Assembly (NCBI GenBank): GCA_022561415.1
Contig: JADFRH010000169.1
Span: 1-5,471 of the forward strand
Reading direction: 5' to 3'
Source of the DNA: Planctomycetota bacterium
GTDB lineage: Bacteria; Planctomycetota; Phycisphaerae; UBA1845
DNA length: 5,471 nt
The translations under genes were made by a program, and so were the position numbers. Below are positions 5,357 through 5,471 of the stretch, in pieces (within the stretch, counting starts at the first letter, position 1; every line of letters starts with the position of its first letter). The notes below the pieces were generated by a model that was not told the DNA's origin, ran no database searches, and saw nothing but the letters and a program-made list of their open reading frames with translations.

Positions 5357-5471
5357 CGGGTCGTCGCCGTATTGAAGAAAGTCCCACGGTGCGCACGTCC
5401 ACGTCGGCGACATCTCCCCATCGCCGTCCCTCGCGCCCCACACCGGGTCGCTTCATGCTTCACACGCGAAT

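Larger units (their letters stand above)
5273..5471 (-). other. flgD upstream/leader region
   Basis: No recognisable gene is present. One frame is open from the window edge to a TAA at 5277-5275, two bases before the flgD ATG; it could be the tail of an upstream gene or a 48-residue frame from an ATG at 5421 with GAGGG upstream, but the product is Arg-rich and matches nothing I know. A second short frame (GTG at 5443, or ATG at 5413, to TAA at 5338-5336) encodes up to 35 residues with three Trp. fliK often precedes flgD, but I see no convincing FliK C-terminus here. No clear promoter is visible. Confidence 0.4.

Noticed and set aside
5199..5456. 85-codon minus-strand frame over the flgD start
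   Set aside because: It overlaps the first 74 bases of flgD in another frame and has no recognisable family; at most its first part could be a decayed upstream gene.

Overview
This window is one strand-coherent block of flagellar genes, all read on the minus strand (right to left). In transcription order they are flgD (hook cap/scaffold), flgE (hook protein), flbD/swrD (small motor-power protein), motA and motB (stator), fliL (stator-associated protein) and a 93-residue acidic protein carrying a FliM-type motif. The order flgD-flgE-flbD-motA-motB-fliL followed by switch genes is known from several non-enteric lineages, including Firmicutes, Spirochaetes, Thermotogae and Planctomycetes. The high G+C content, the unusual FlgE C-terminus and the family flavour of MotA and FlgE suggest a planctomycete-like bacterium to me. 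That placement is inference, not proof.

Layout from right to left: 5471-5273 is a leader with no recognisable gene but a long RNA hairpin just ahead of the flgD ribosome binding site. Then come flgD (5272-4670), flgE (4612-2915), flbD (2853-2659), motA (2518-1739), motB (1728-979), fliL (974-444) and the small FliM-motif protein (364-83). Bases 82-1 hold an open but unrecognised frame that leaves the window. Four starts (flgD, flgE, motB, fliL) share a Shine-Dalgarno site exactly 7 bases ahead of the ATG, which settles them against longer alternatives. motA-motB-fliL is tightly packed (gaps of 10 and 4 bases) and looks translationally coupled. The four longer gaps (57 to 140 bases) each contain a potential RNA hairpin.

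Functionally, FlgD and FlgE build the hook, while MotA, MotB and FliL form and tune the stator that drives rotation. FlbD sits between the two sets, as in Bacillus, where it raises motor power. MotA and MotB carry residues typical of sodium-type (PomA/PomB, MotP/MotS) stators. Most of the window is a conventional flagellar operon. The less ordinary parts are the FliM-motif protein without a switch domain, a FlgD whose C-terminal module appears twice, a non-canonical FlgE C-terminus, and the hairpins in the leader and gaps.
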